NCBI GenBank assembly: GCA_964523145.1
Contig: CAZFYB010000015.1
Span: forward strand, 1 to 5,203
DNA: 5,203 nt
Direction: 5' to 3'
From: Microsaccharimonas sp964523145
Lineage (GTDB): Bacteria; Patescibacteriota; Saccharimonadia; Saccharimonadales; Saccharimonadaceae
A program made the position numbers and the translations under genes. A model generated the notes under the pieces. That model did not search any database and was not told the origin of the DNA. It worked only from the letters and a program-made list of their open reading frames with translations. This document shows, in pieces, positions 1 to 4,855 of the stretch (positions are counted from its first letter, which is position 1; the number at the start of each line of letters is the position of its first letter).

Positions 1-104
1 GGATCAAAGCTTGTTGACAGCTCCCCGAGACTTTTCGCAGTCTTCCACGTCCTTCTTCGGTAATATACGTCTAGGCATTCACTTTGTGCCCTTGAGTACC
101 TTTT
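1..104 (-). rRNA. rrl: 23S ribosomal RNA, 5' end (partial)
   Basis: This is the first ~100 nt of large-subunit rRNA, running off the left edge. Read on the minus strand it contains GGGCACAAAGTGAATGCC, which aligns with the conserved 23S start (AGGGCGCACGGTGGATGCC in Bacillus), followed by GAAGGACGTGG, matching the conserved GATGAAGGACG segment. Two positions of the usually conserved GGTGGATGCC read AGTGAATGCC, a divergence plausible for a CPR lineage. The 5' boundary is estimated from this alignment and could be off by several bases. It shares its strand with the 16S end and both tRNAs, so the canonical 16S-tRNA-23S order is kept despite the 5-kb spacer. Confidence 0.9.
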
Positions 105-120
105 TATGCATTGACTTAAC

Positions 121-146
121 GAGTAATTGGTAACAACCAAATACTC
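121..146 (-). other. Hairpin just upstream of 23S 5' end
   Basis: In the minus-strand transcript GAGTA-T-TTGGT-TGTT-ACCAA-T-TACTC folds into two 5-bp helices separated by one T-T mismatch and closed by a tetraloop. It ends about 16 nt before the estimated 23S start, where a precursor processing structure would be expected. No U-tract follows, so it is not a terminator. The structure is seen in the sequence; the processing role is inferred. Confidence 0.5.
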
Positions 147-290
147 TGCCGTCAATCTTAAAAAAAATTTTCTTACATCATTAAATTGTTAAAAAACATG
201 TTAACTCCACACTTGAGAGCACATTTCGACATACCATTTTCACCTCGGTACATGTTGTCTGCGCTCAAGCCTCTTTTGGACAGCTTTCCG

Positions 291-319
291 ATAATATCAC
301 CCTACTTAGTAAAGTACAA
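291..319 (-). promoter_or_regulatory. Candidate promoter for 23S rRNA
   Basis: On the minus strand a TTGTAC hexamer (319-314) is separated by exactly 17 nt from TATTAT (296-291; 5/6 match to TATAAT), and the -10 is preceded by TGA, making an extended -10 (TGATATTAT). The predicted start near 284 would give a leader of about 180 nt before 23S. The -35 is weak. A separate 23S promoter would make sense because a U-rich hairpin follows tRNA-Ile upstream. No transcript evidence is available. Confidence 0.4.
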
Positions 320-388
320 GGGATTTTTGGAACATTATGTCTGATTTTTATGGCGCCAAGACCTCGCATTTGTCTTGACTATGATTTT

Positions 389-402
389 GCAACGATCGTT
401 GC
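389..402. promoter_or_regulatory. Perfect 14-bp palindrome, possible operator
   Basis: GCAACGATCGTTGC equals its own reverse complement. It sits between the candidate 23S promoter and the plus-strand membrane-protein gene, where a dimeric regulator could reach both. It has no U-tract and no loop, so it is more like a protein site than a terminator. The binding protein is unknown and the site could be chance. Confidence 0.3.
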
Positions 403-483
403 TGTTGTTAGAGGTTCTCGCAGAACATAACCTATTGAGTCTTATACTACTCTTTTTTAGGGCTTTTTGCAAGAGGTTTTAGA

Positions 484-492
484 TGTTATTCT
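484..492 (+). promoter_or_regulatory. Extended -10 element of the small membrane-protein gene
   Basis: TGTTATTCT fits TGnTATAAT with two mismatches in the hexamer. The hexamer ends six nt before the ATG at 499, which puts the predicted transcription start on the start codon itself, as expected for a leaderless mRNA. A possible -35 (TTGCAA, 467-472) lies too close at 14 bp and is not counted. Confidence 0.4.
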
Positions 493-498
493 GTATAT

Positions 499-789
499 AT
501 GACTAAAAAGAATTCATCACCCAATTCATCTCCTAAGCAAATCGCTAAAAGCGCTGGCGGCGCTGCACTATTTATAGCCCTCTCTATTGTAGGCACGATT
601 ATTTTCTATACCCTGTTAACGCTTGGTGTACTCTTAACTATTTCCGGCTTCTTTGGAAGCGAAAGTGCCGGTGTACTTATCGGGACGGGCGTTGCACTGC
701 TCCTCGTAGCCTTCTTGGGCAACCTATTTTCTCAACGTATCTTCTACGGCACCTGGAAAATCAGCTGGCCAAGCTTCCCTGGAATGTAG
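499..789 (+). CDS. Small two-helix membrane protein, function unknown
   Basis: This encodes 96 residues that I do not recognise as a named family. The first ~18 residues are polar and basic (MTKKNSSPNSSPKQIAKS), followed by two hydrophobic stretches at about residues 21-51 and 57-78 separated by GFFGSESAG, then a basic and aromatic tail containing GTWKISWPSF. With a positively charged N-terminus, both ends are probably cytoplasmic (N-in, C-in hairpin). No Shine-Dalgarno precedes the ATG; the nearest purine run (GAGG, about 473-476) is too far away, while an extended -10 ends six nt before the start. It is the only gene on the plus strand and would be transcribed toward tRNA-Ile, convergent with the rRNA-direction transcript. 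Composition and hydrophobic pattern look like a real protein; expression is unproven. Confidence 0.7.
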   Translation: MTKKNSSPNSSPKQIAKSAGGAALFIALSIVGTIIFYTLLTLGVLLTISGFFGSESAGVLIGTGVALLLVAFLGNLFSQRIFYGTWKISWPSFPGM

Positions 790-804
790 TTCAGGATTTT
801 AGAC

Positions 805-830
805 AAAAAATAAAACACCACGTAGTGGTG
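805..830 (-). terminator. U-rich hairpin overlapping the tRNA-Ile 3' end, possible terminator
   Basis: On the minus strand CACCAC-TAC-GTGGTG (830-816) is directly followed by TTTTATTTTTT (815-805). The form is that of an intrinsic terminator, but the stem is only 6 bp and consumes the last acceptor base, the discriminator and the CCA of tRNA-Ile. If active, it would separate the tRNA unit from 23S. It competes with the longer pairing of the same bases to the inverted repeat upstream of the tRNA, so its efficiency is uncertain. Confidence 0.45.
808..824 (-). repeat. 17-bp inverted repeat bracketing tRNA-Ile, downstream arm
   Basis: On the minus strand this arm reads TACGTGGTGTTTTATTT and is the perfect reverse complement of the arm at 908-924. 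It begins one nt after the encoded CCA. Pairing of the two arms would prolong the tRNA acceptor stem into a 17-bp helix interrupted only by a small internal loop, resembling the long processing stems that flank mature rRNAs. Confidence 0.8.
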
Positions 831-902
831 GGCGATGAGGGACTCGAACCTCCGACCTCGTCATTATCAGTGACGCGCTCTAACCAGCTGAGCTAATCGC
901 CC
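826..902 (-). tRNA. trnI: tRNA-Ile (anticodon GAU)
   Basis: This is a full cloverleaf of 77 nt including an encoded CCA. The acceptor pairs GGGCGAT with ATCGCCC, the D arm is GCTC-AGCTGGTTA-GAGC, the anticodon stem CGTCA/TGACG encloses loop CTGATAA with anticodon GAT, and the T arm is GGAGG-TTCGAGT-CCCTC. The discriminator is A. It follows tRNA-Ala in the rRNA spacer, which reverses the Ile-Ala order most common in bacteria. It is bracketed by a perfect 17-bp inverted repeat, and its 3' end is part of a U-rich hairpin. Confidence 0.97.
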
Positions 903-907
903 ACGAA

Positions 908-924
908 TACGTGGTGTTTTATTT
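908..924 (-). repeat. 17-bp inverted repeat bracketing tRNA-Ile, upstream arm
   Basis: On the minus strand this arm reads AAATAAAACACCACGTA and ends five nt before the tRNA-Ile 5' end. It pairs without mismatch with the arm at 808-824. Such pairing would block the local hairpin at the tRNA 3' end, so the two structures are mutually exclusive. Confidence 0.8.
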
Positions 925-940
925 GTAAATGAGTTCTGGT

Positions 941-972
941 GGAGTGATTTAGACTTTCGCCTAATTCACCCC
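941..972 (-). other. GAAA-capped hairpin between the two tRNAs
   Basis: In the minus-strand transcript GGGGTGAATTAGGC-GAAA-GTCTAAATCACTCC folds into a 14-bp stem with one A-A mismatch and two G-U pairs, capped by a GNRA tetraloop. It starts five nt after the CCA of tRNA-Ala. No U-tract follows, so I read it as an RNA processing or stability element in the tRNA precursor and not a terminator. Confidence 0.6.
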
Positions 973-977
973 GTACT

Positions 978-1054
978 TGGTGGAGCAACAGGGACTCGAA
1001 CCCTGGACCCCCTGCTTGCAAAGCAGGTGCTCTAGCCAACTGAGCTATTGCCCC
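978..1054 (-). tRNA. trnA: tRNA-Ala (anticodon UGC)
   Basis: This is a full cloverleaf of 77 nt including an encoded CCA. The acceptor pairs GGGGCAA with TTGCTCC and contains the G3-U70 wobble that is the identity element of alanine tRNAs. The anticodon stem CCTGC/GCAGG encloses TTTGCAA with anticodon TGC, and the T arm is CAGGG-TTCGAGT-CCCTG. The discriminator is A. It is the first gene after the promoter at 1077-1105 and precedes tRNA-Ile by 75 nt. Confidence 0.97.
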
Positions 1055-1076
1055 AATTTATCGCAGAACTCGTATC

Positions 1077-1105
1077 ATTTTAGCTTAGATAAGCTTTTAT
1101 AGCAA
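1077..1105 (-). promoter_or_regulatory. Promoter of the tRNA-Ala/tRNA-Ile unit
   Basis: On the minus strand TTGCTA (4/6 to TTGACA) is followed after exactly 17 nt by TAAAAT (5/6 to TATAAT). The predicted start near 1070 leaves a leader of about 16 nt before tRNA-Ala. The spacer contains a 6-bp dyad, AGCTTA-GA-TAAGCT (1082-1095), abutting the -10, which could be an operator or chance. This is the best consensus promoter in the window and implies that the tRNAs, and perhaps 23S, are transcribed independently of 16S. Confidence 0.65.
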
Positions 1106-1122
1106 GAGGGGTTAAAGACTCA

Positions 1123-1938
1123 TTATTGTCTTGTGAGCCGCACGTTATCTACATAGATATCGTAGCCCGTCATGACATAAAACCGAGCGATAAAATTATC
1201 CGCTTCAGCCGTGATAGTAACGTTTCGTGAAAACGACTGCCAGGTATTAAGCATAGTTGTTTGATTATACGCAGTACTCCAATAGGTCGTGAATGATGGT
1301 GCGCCGTTCAGCCAAACACCCCGCGAATAATCTGTTGACCCGGCACTCGTAAGATAGACATCAGCCGTGAATGTCCAATCACCAACCGGCGTATTGGGAA
1401 GTGTATACGCAACATAACTGTCGCCAAACGTCCCTAAATCAGTAATGAGTATCGAACGACTCCCCTCGCTCGCCCTGACAGATGACTGCTGAAGAGCTGC
1501 GCCCGCGTTAGCGCTCCATCTAGTCGTATCACTTTCTGCGGACCCGTTAAGTGCGTAGTTATAGCCTTTGCATTCGCCTTCTTGCGGTGAAAGGTTCGTA
1601 CTCTGAACACTATACTTTTGAGTTCCCTTGCGAGCAACCAAGCAGAAGTTTGTATTCGCCCCATCATTATTAAAATAATAACTATAGGTAGTTCCCGGAT
1701 CTGTCGTCACACCCGCATCTGCTAAACTTGCAGGATAACTTGAAGTACCCCCGGAAATTTTAGATTGCTCTATTTTCTTTCCAAAACTACTGAGTGAGGA
1801 CTGCATAGCCGAATTGGTTGCACGCTGCTGGATGCCATTGTAGGCAATAATCGTAATCGCTGCCAAAATCGCAATCACCACTACCACTATCAGCAGTTCG
1901 ACAATAGTAAAGCCCACACTTTTTCGATTGGTATACAT
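1123..1938 (-). CDS. Type IV pilin-like protein with C-terminal CBM4/9-like domain
   Basis: This encodes 271 residues. A short basic leader MYTNRKSVG ends in the prepilin peptidase site G9/F10, followed by FTIVELLIVVVVIAILAA with Glu at +5 of the mature protein, the hallmark of type IV pilins and pseudopilins. After the helix comes a small pilin domain with YPASL and two cysteines (Cys99, Cys123), likely a disulfide. Residues ~126-271 look like a CBM4/9-type jelly roll: NYALNGSAES...W at the start, TFTADVYLT and NTWQSFSRNVTIT in the middle, IYVDNVRLTR at the end. Such folds often bind carbohydrate, so a surface adhesin or minor pilin is likely. The start matches that of the upstream paralogue, with TAAAAT five nt before ATG and no Shine-Dalgarno. 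It is the last protein gene before the tRNAs. The exact fold and ligand are inferred. Confidence 0.85.
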   Translation of the reverse strand: MYTNRKSVGFTIVELLIVVVVIAILAAITIIAYNGIQQRATNSAMQSSLSSFGKKIEQSKISGGTSSYPASLADAGVTTDPGTTYSYYFNNDGANTNFCLVARKGTQKYSVQSTNLSPQEGECKGYNYALNGSAESDTTRWSANAGAALQQSSVRASEGSRSILITDLGTFGDSYVAYTLPNTPVGDWTFTADVYLTSAGSTDYSRGVWLNGAPSFTTYWSTAYNQTTMLNTWQSFSRNVTITAEADNFIARFYVMTGYDIYVDNVRLTRQ

Positions 1939-1965
1939 AACTTATTTTAGTTTAGCATAAGCGGG
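1834..1965 (-). repeat. Direct repeat: promoter plus pilin N-terminal cassette, copy 1
   Basis: This matches 2822-2953 at a constant offset of 988 bp, with about six mismatches over 132 bp; 1894-1965 (72 bp) is identical. It covers the -10 region, start codon, leader peptide and transmembrane helix of the pilin gene. Four of the differences are synonymous changes in the LLIVVVV tract. The repeat ends where the pilin domain and its divergent C-terminus begin. Confidence 0.9.
1944..1949 (-). promoter_or_regulatory. -10 element of the CBM4/9-type pilin gene (downstream copy)
   Basis: TAAAAT on the minus strand lies five nt before the ATG at 1938, so the predicted transcription start falls at or next to the start codon. 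No convincing -35 was found. The same element, in identical surroundings, precedes the upstream paralogue. Confidence 0.4.
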
Positions 1966-1990
1966 GTGAGTATTTCTGCTATCTCCCTTA

Positions 1991-2926
1991 CTACAAAGCC
2001 GGGCCGCTTGAAATTGAAGCTCCAGTAGTACCGCTCCAGCTCCATCCAGCCGAATTACCATCACCATAAGGATGTAGTGTATCGCCCTCTGTAAGCATAA
2101 AATTCGTCACGTCAAAAGTAAGCCCATTTGTCGTTCCGACTAAATCATTTATTCTTGCAGCTATATTTAAACTACTGGCATTTTGGTCTGCCGTAAAAGT
2201 AACTGATAAACGTACCCATGTATTAGTAGGTAACGTAGTAGTCGCACCTGTGTTATACGAAGTTTGACCAGAACCGTATTCTGCCCGTATCAAGCCGTTA
2301 TTTGTTGTCTGATTTGATCGAACCCAAGCAGATATAGTATAGGTTCGACCAGAAATAATTGGCTGTGTAGTATTCATTGCGCTAGAATGCCCCCCGCTAG
2401 TAGAAGCTGTAGTCCACGTTGAACGCACAGCATACCCTCCCGTTGGCCCAATCCCAGCTGTTCTCGCTGAACTCGCCGTCCCACCAGATCCGTACCCCAT
2501 TGTACTCCACCCGGTTTGATTTGCGCTAAGGCTAGGGTTTGATACTAAGTTCGAAATCGAACACGTCCCTACCCGAGGTGACAGATTATCACTCGAAACA
2601 ATATAGCGCGTTGAACCATCATATGCGTATAAGCAAAATGAGGCGGGCGGAGTATTACTAAAAGTATAGCCAGTCGTTGCGTTTGACGCCGTTTGAACCT
2701 TAGCCGCAGCGAGTGTTTCGGGGTATTGATCAGTACCGCTACTAATTTTAGCTGTTTCAATAAGTCGCCCGGCACTCGATAAATACGACTGTAATGTACT
2801 CACCTTGGCACGTTGAGTTACGCCATTGTACGCAACAATCGTAATCGCTGCCAAAATCGCAATCACTACCACTACTATCAACAGTTCGACAATAGTAAAG
2901 CCCACACTTTTTCGATTGGTATACAT
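1991..2926 (-). CDS. Type IV pilin-like protein with C-terminal jelly-roll (CBM-like) domain
   Basis: This encodes 311 residues. The first ~36 residues are almost identical to the downstream paralogue: leader MYTNRKSVG, cleavage site G9/F10, Glu+5 and a long hydrophobic helix. The pilin module follows, with YPETL and Cys98/Cys122. Residues ~126-285 resemble a CBM4/9-like domain: NLVSNPSLSANQTGW at its start, RTYTISAWVRS and NTWVRLSVTFTA in the middle, FDVTNFMLTEG near its end. A tail YGDGNSAGWSWSGTTGASIS follows; similar DG...WSGT tails are known from phage tail and surface proteins. Function is probably surface display of a sugar- or surface-binding domain on a pilus. It ends TAG-TAA and lies 52 bp before the paralogue. 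A TAAAAT sits five nt before its ATG with no Shine-Dalgarno. Family assignment of the C-terminus is from motif appearance only. Confidence 0.85.
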   Translation of the reverse strand: MYTNRKSVGFTIVELLIVVVVIAILAAITIVAYNGVTQRAKVSTLQSYLSSAGRLIETAKISSGTDQYPETLAAAKVQTASNATTGYTFSNTPPASFCLYAYDGSTRYIVSSDNLSPRVGTCSISNLVSNPSLSANQTGWSTMGYGSGGTASSARTAGIGPTGGYAVRSTWTTASTSGGHSSAMNTTQPIISGRTYTISAWVRSNQTTNNGLIRAEYGSGQTSYNTGATTTLPTNTWVRLSVTFTADQNASSLNIAARINDLVGTTNGLTFDVTNFMLTEGDTLHPYGDGNSAGWSWSGTTGASISSGPAL

Positions 2927-2953
2927 AACTTATTTTAGTTTAGCATAAGCGGG
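2822..2953 (-). repeat. Direct repeat: promoter plus pilin N-terminal cassette, copy 2
   Basis: This is the partner of 1834-1965, in the same orientation. Identity extends 27 bp upstream of the ATG, to the CCCGCTTATGC motif, and through the transmembrane helix, then decays. Homologous recombination between the copies would remove 988 bp and fuse this promoter and leader to the C-terminal domain of the downstream gene. Confidence 0.9.
2932..2937 (-). promoter_or_regulatory. -10 element of the CBM-like pilin gene (upstream copy)
   Basis: TAAAAT on the minus strand lies five nt before the ATG at 2926, with the same sequence context as the downstream paralogue. It suggests separate, leaderless transcription of each pilin gene in place of one operon mRNA. 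No -35 match is apparent. Confidence 0.4.
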
Positions 2954-2980
2954 TTTAATAGAGCGGTGTTAGTCTGAAAA

Positions 2981-3808
2981 CTAGTAAGCCTCTTGGCTGT
3001 CGTCCGCTTCCAAATATGGATCAACGTAAGGAACGATCCTGTCTTTATCGACAATATAAAAATGTTTGATCGTAGGTTCAACTTGAGAAATAAACACATC
3101 TTCCACAATCTTATTCTTGCCCGCTATACCGAGAGTATATGTTTGTGTTGGAAACAATAGTTCCTGACCATTATTCACATTATCCTCCAGCAATTTCTGA
3201 AACAGTCGCTGCGGATGATTACCCCCATTTTCATAGGTACTTACGTAATGAGCGAGGTTATCTTCATTCCCATATTCATCCATAGATGTCGGCGAGTATC
3301 GTGTGGTGTTTGTTACAATTACCACTGGTGCATCAGGCATTAAGTAGCGCTCACCGTCTCTATCAGGTGCTACAAAAGAATTTCCTAGTGTCATTTGAGA
3401 AGTCAAAGTATCACTAAGACCAGCTGTAACCTGTAGATGGCTGGCAAACGCGTCATGCGTTACCCACTCTTCGGATTGTATATAATCCAAAGCGTTTAGG
3501 AGGCCATGTTGGCTAGCTGCACGATCTGCTACATCTATACTAATAAATTTCCGACCAGTACTATTACCAACGAAAGACTCAACCACTTCTAACTTATCGT
3601 GTTTCACAAAGGCATCAATATGTAGAATATCGAGCACTTGTTCAAAGCGAACTTTATTTGAACCAAAATTAATCTGTACGCCTTCAGCTATAGCTTCTTC
3701 AGTAAGTACATCTGCCATATCGGCCATAAATTGTTCCTCGCCATGCATCACTTCTTCATGCGCGGCGCCACGGAAACTCTCGGTAAAATGTCTGTTTAAG
3801 TACGTCAT
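2981..3808 (-). CDS. Unrecognised soluble protein within the pilin cluster
   Basis: This encodes 275 residues that I cannot assign to a family. There is no signal peptide, no membrane segment and no cysteine. The sequence is acidic, especially residues ~18-42 (AHEEVMHGEEQF...LTEEAIAEG) and the C-terminus (DPYLEADDSQEAY). Secondary structure appears mixed: helical at ~1-45 and ~95-125, strand-rich at ~157-170 (APVVIVTNTTRYS) and ~222-262. It most likely acts in the cytoplasm. It lies on the pilin strand, 46 bp after the LamG pilin and 54 bp before the next pilin. That placement suggests, without proving, a role in pilin expression or assembly, or an unrelated passenger. I saw no LAGLIDADG or HNH motif that would make it a homing endonuclease, nor a helix-turn-helix I could trust. 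Start: ATG with ACTAAT five nt upstream. Confidence 0.75.
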   Translation of the reverse strand: MTYLNRHFTESFRGAAHEEVMHGEEQFMADMADVLTEEAIAEGVQINFGSNKVRFEQVLDILHIDAFVKHDKLEVVESFVGNSTGRKFISIDVADRAASQHGLLNALDYIQSEEWVTHDAFASHLQVTAGLSDTLTSQMTLGNSFVAPDRDGERYLMPDAPVVIVTNTTRYSPTSMDEYGNEDNLAHYVSTYENGGNHPQRLFQKLLEDNVNNGQELLFPTQTYTLGIAGKNKIVEDVFISQVEPTIKHFYIVDKDRIVPYVDPYLEADDSQEAY

Positions 3809-3813
3809 ATGCG

Positions 3814-3819
3814 ATTAGT
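3814..3819 (-). promoter_or_regulatory. Possible -10 element of the unrecognised gene
   Basis: ACTAAT (4/6 to TATAAT) lies five nt before the ATG at 3808, the same spacing as in the pilin genes. An overlapping TATACA at 3824-3819 is an alternative. No Shine-Dalgarno is present. The match is weak and is supported mainly by the shared geometry. Confidence 0.25.
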
Positions 3820-3854
3820 GTATAGCGGACATGAGAAGCCCGCAAGCACTAACA

Positions 3855-4847
3855 CTATTGCGCACCTAACGCATACATACCGCTCAACTCAGCTGCAGAT
3901 AGTGCGCGGTTATAGACACGAGCATCGTCAATCGAACCACCCAAGGTATAGCCGGTTGGTGTATGCCCCATGCCGCCAATTTTCATAGGCACCAAAGAAG
4001 TCCCCATCAAGCTGTTACTGTAGCTGTTCGCACCTACCTGCTGCCCATTAAGATATAAAATAAACGAACTTCCATCATACGTCACAGCAACATGATGCCA
4101 GCTTCCAAGTGTAATCGCGTTCGTGGCCGCTAATGAAGATGCCGCCCCATTTCCATTGGCCCATAATCTGCCAACAAGATTGTATGTCGATTTATTATAA
4201 TCAATCTGAAACCCAATATACTGTGCACAGCAATCGCGGGAATTAGACATAATCGATGAAAAGCCACTGCTTCCCCCTCCGCCATTAGGATTAAACCAGA
4301 CCGAAGCGGTAAAGTTTTGCGGCGAAAATAGTAAATCTGTTTGTACGTATCGTGATCCTGAATCGTTTGCCATAAACCAGCCTGAATCGGCTTGCCCATT
4401 TTGACCTACTCCCGATACACTCGCTTCCGCACTCGATACGGCGCCTCGCATCTTGTCTTCGACCGAACCGTTAAATGGCCACCAGCCTATTAAGCCATTA
4501 CAGAAGCCCGGTGTGGGAGTTCGGTGACGTGAAGTAATAAAATACTGCGTAGAGCCATTAGCATAACTAAAACAGTAATCGTTTGTACCACTATTGTACT
4601 CATAAATACTATTAACTGATGGCATCCCGGTCGGTAAACTTGATGGGTATCGCTGATCAGGTGACTGAATCTTAGCAGCTTCAAGACCTTTAGCAGCACT
4701 GGCGATAGCACTTTTCGCAGCAGAATCTCGAGCGCGGTCTTGTATTCCGTTGTAGGCAACGATAGTAATCGTTGCCAAGATTGCTATTACTACTACCACG
4801 ATAAGAAGTTCAACGATTGTAAAACCTTTTTGTTTTGCCCACTGCAT
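3855..4847 (-). CDS. Type IV pilin-like protein with C-terminal LamG (concanavalin A-like) domain
   Basis: This encodes 330 residues. The leader MQWAKQKG precedes the prepilin peptidase site G8/F9 and FTIVELLIVVVVIAIL, with Glu+5. A pilin module with RYPSSL and Cys92/Cys116 follows; the 24-residue cysteine spacing is the same as in the two paralogues. Residues ~118-327 form a clear LamG_3-type domain: GLIGWWPFNGSVED at its start, FTASVWFNPN, then WHHVAVTYDGSSFILYLNGQQVG, and GSIDDARVYNRALSAAEL at its end, all typical of the concanavalin A-like fold. An adjacent cysteine pair (206-207) is unusual. LamG domains bind glycans or proteins, so this is probably a surface adhesin or minor pilin. It is the first gene after the terminator that follows 16S. 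Its N-terminal helix is like that of the other two pilins, but its DNA there is more divergent, so it is the older paralogue. Confidence 0.9.
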   Translation of the reverse strand: MQWAKQKGFTIVELLIVVVVIAILATITIVAYNGIQDRARDSAAKSAIASAAKGLEAAKIQSPDQRYPSSLPTGMPSVNSIYEYNSGTNDYCFSYANGSTQYFITSRHRTPTPGFCNGLIGWWPFNGSVEDKMRGAVSSAEASVSGVGQNGQADSGWFMANDSGSRYVQTDLLFSPQNFTASVWFNPNGGGGSSGFSSIMSNSRDCCAQYIGFQIDYNKSTYNLVGRLWANGNGAASSLAATNAITLGSWHHVAVTYDGSSFILYLNGQQVGANSYSNSLMGTSLVPMKIGGMGHTPTGYTLGGSIDDARVYNRALSAAELSGMYALGAQ

Positions 4848-4855
4848 ATATGTTC

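Larger units (their letters stand above)
105..498. other. Gene-free 23S leader region with regulatory elements
   Basis: I see no convincing coding sequence on either strand in this ~390-bp stretch. It holds, from left to right, a hairpin next to the 23S start (121-146), a very AT-rich patch (about 155-205), a candidate minus-strand promoter (291-319), a perfect 14-bp palindrome (389-402), a short inverted repeat GTTCT-N3-AGAAC (414-426), and an extended -10 for the plus-strand gene (484-492). It lies between a divergent pair, 23S on the minus strand and a small membrane protein on the plus strand, so it probably serves as control DNA for both. Confidence 0.6.

Noticed and set aside
334..339. 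CATAAT as the -10 of a 23S promoter
   Set aside because: The hexamer 17 nt upstream (GTCTTG) does not match a -35 and there is no extended -10; the candidate at 291-319 is better.
473..476. GAGG as a Shine-Dalgarno for the membrane-protein gene
   Set aside because: It is more than 20 nt before the ATG, beyond the normal spacing.
808..924. The 17-bp inverted repeat as a plus-strand terminator for the membrane-protein gene
   Set aside because: The arms are separated by the whole tRNA complement, and the local hairpin has no T-tract on the plus strand; only the minus-strand reading fits a terminator.
1434..1667. Minus-strand reading frame of 77 codons inside the CBM4/9-type pilin gene
   Set aside because: It lies wholly inside the longer pilin frame, has no recognisable domain and no start signal; it is a frame shadow.
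2569..2775. Minus-strand reading frame of 68 codons inside the second pilin gene
   Set aside because: It overlaps the pilin module in another frame and shows no protein-like features of its own.
1834..2953. CRISPR array from the repeated blocks
   Set aside because: There are only two long copies, each coding for a pilin N-terminus; spacing and content do not fit CRISPR.
2981..3808. Homing endonuclease of an rRNA intron
   Set aside because: CPR rRNA genes often carry introns with LAGLIDADG enzymes, but this gene lies in the spacer, not within an rRNA, and no LAGLIDADG, HNH or GIY-YIG motif is visible.
4130..4759. Two 89-codon minus-strand frames inside the LamG pilin gene
   Set aside because: The main frame encodes a clear pilin and LamG domain across both; these are shadows without motifs.
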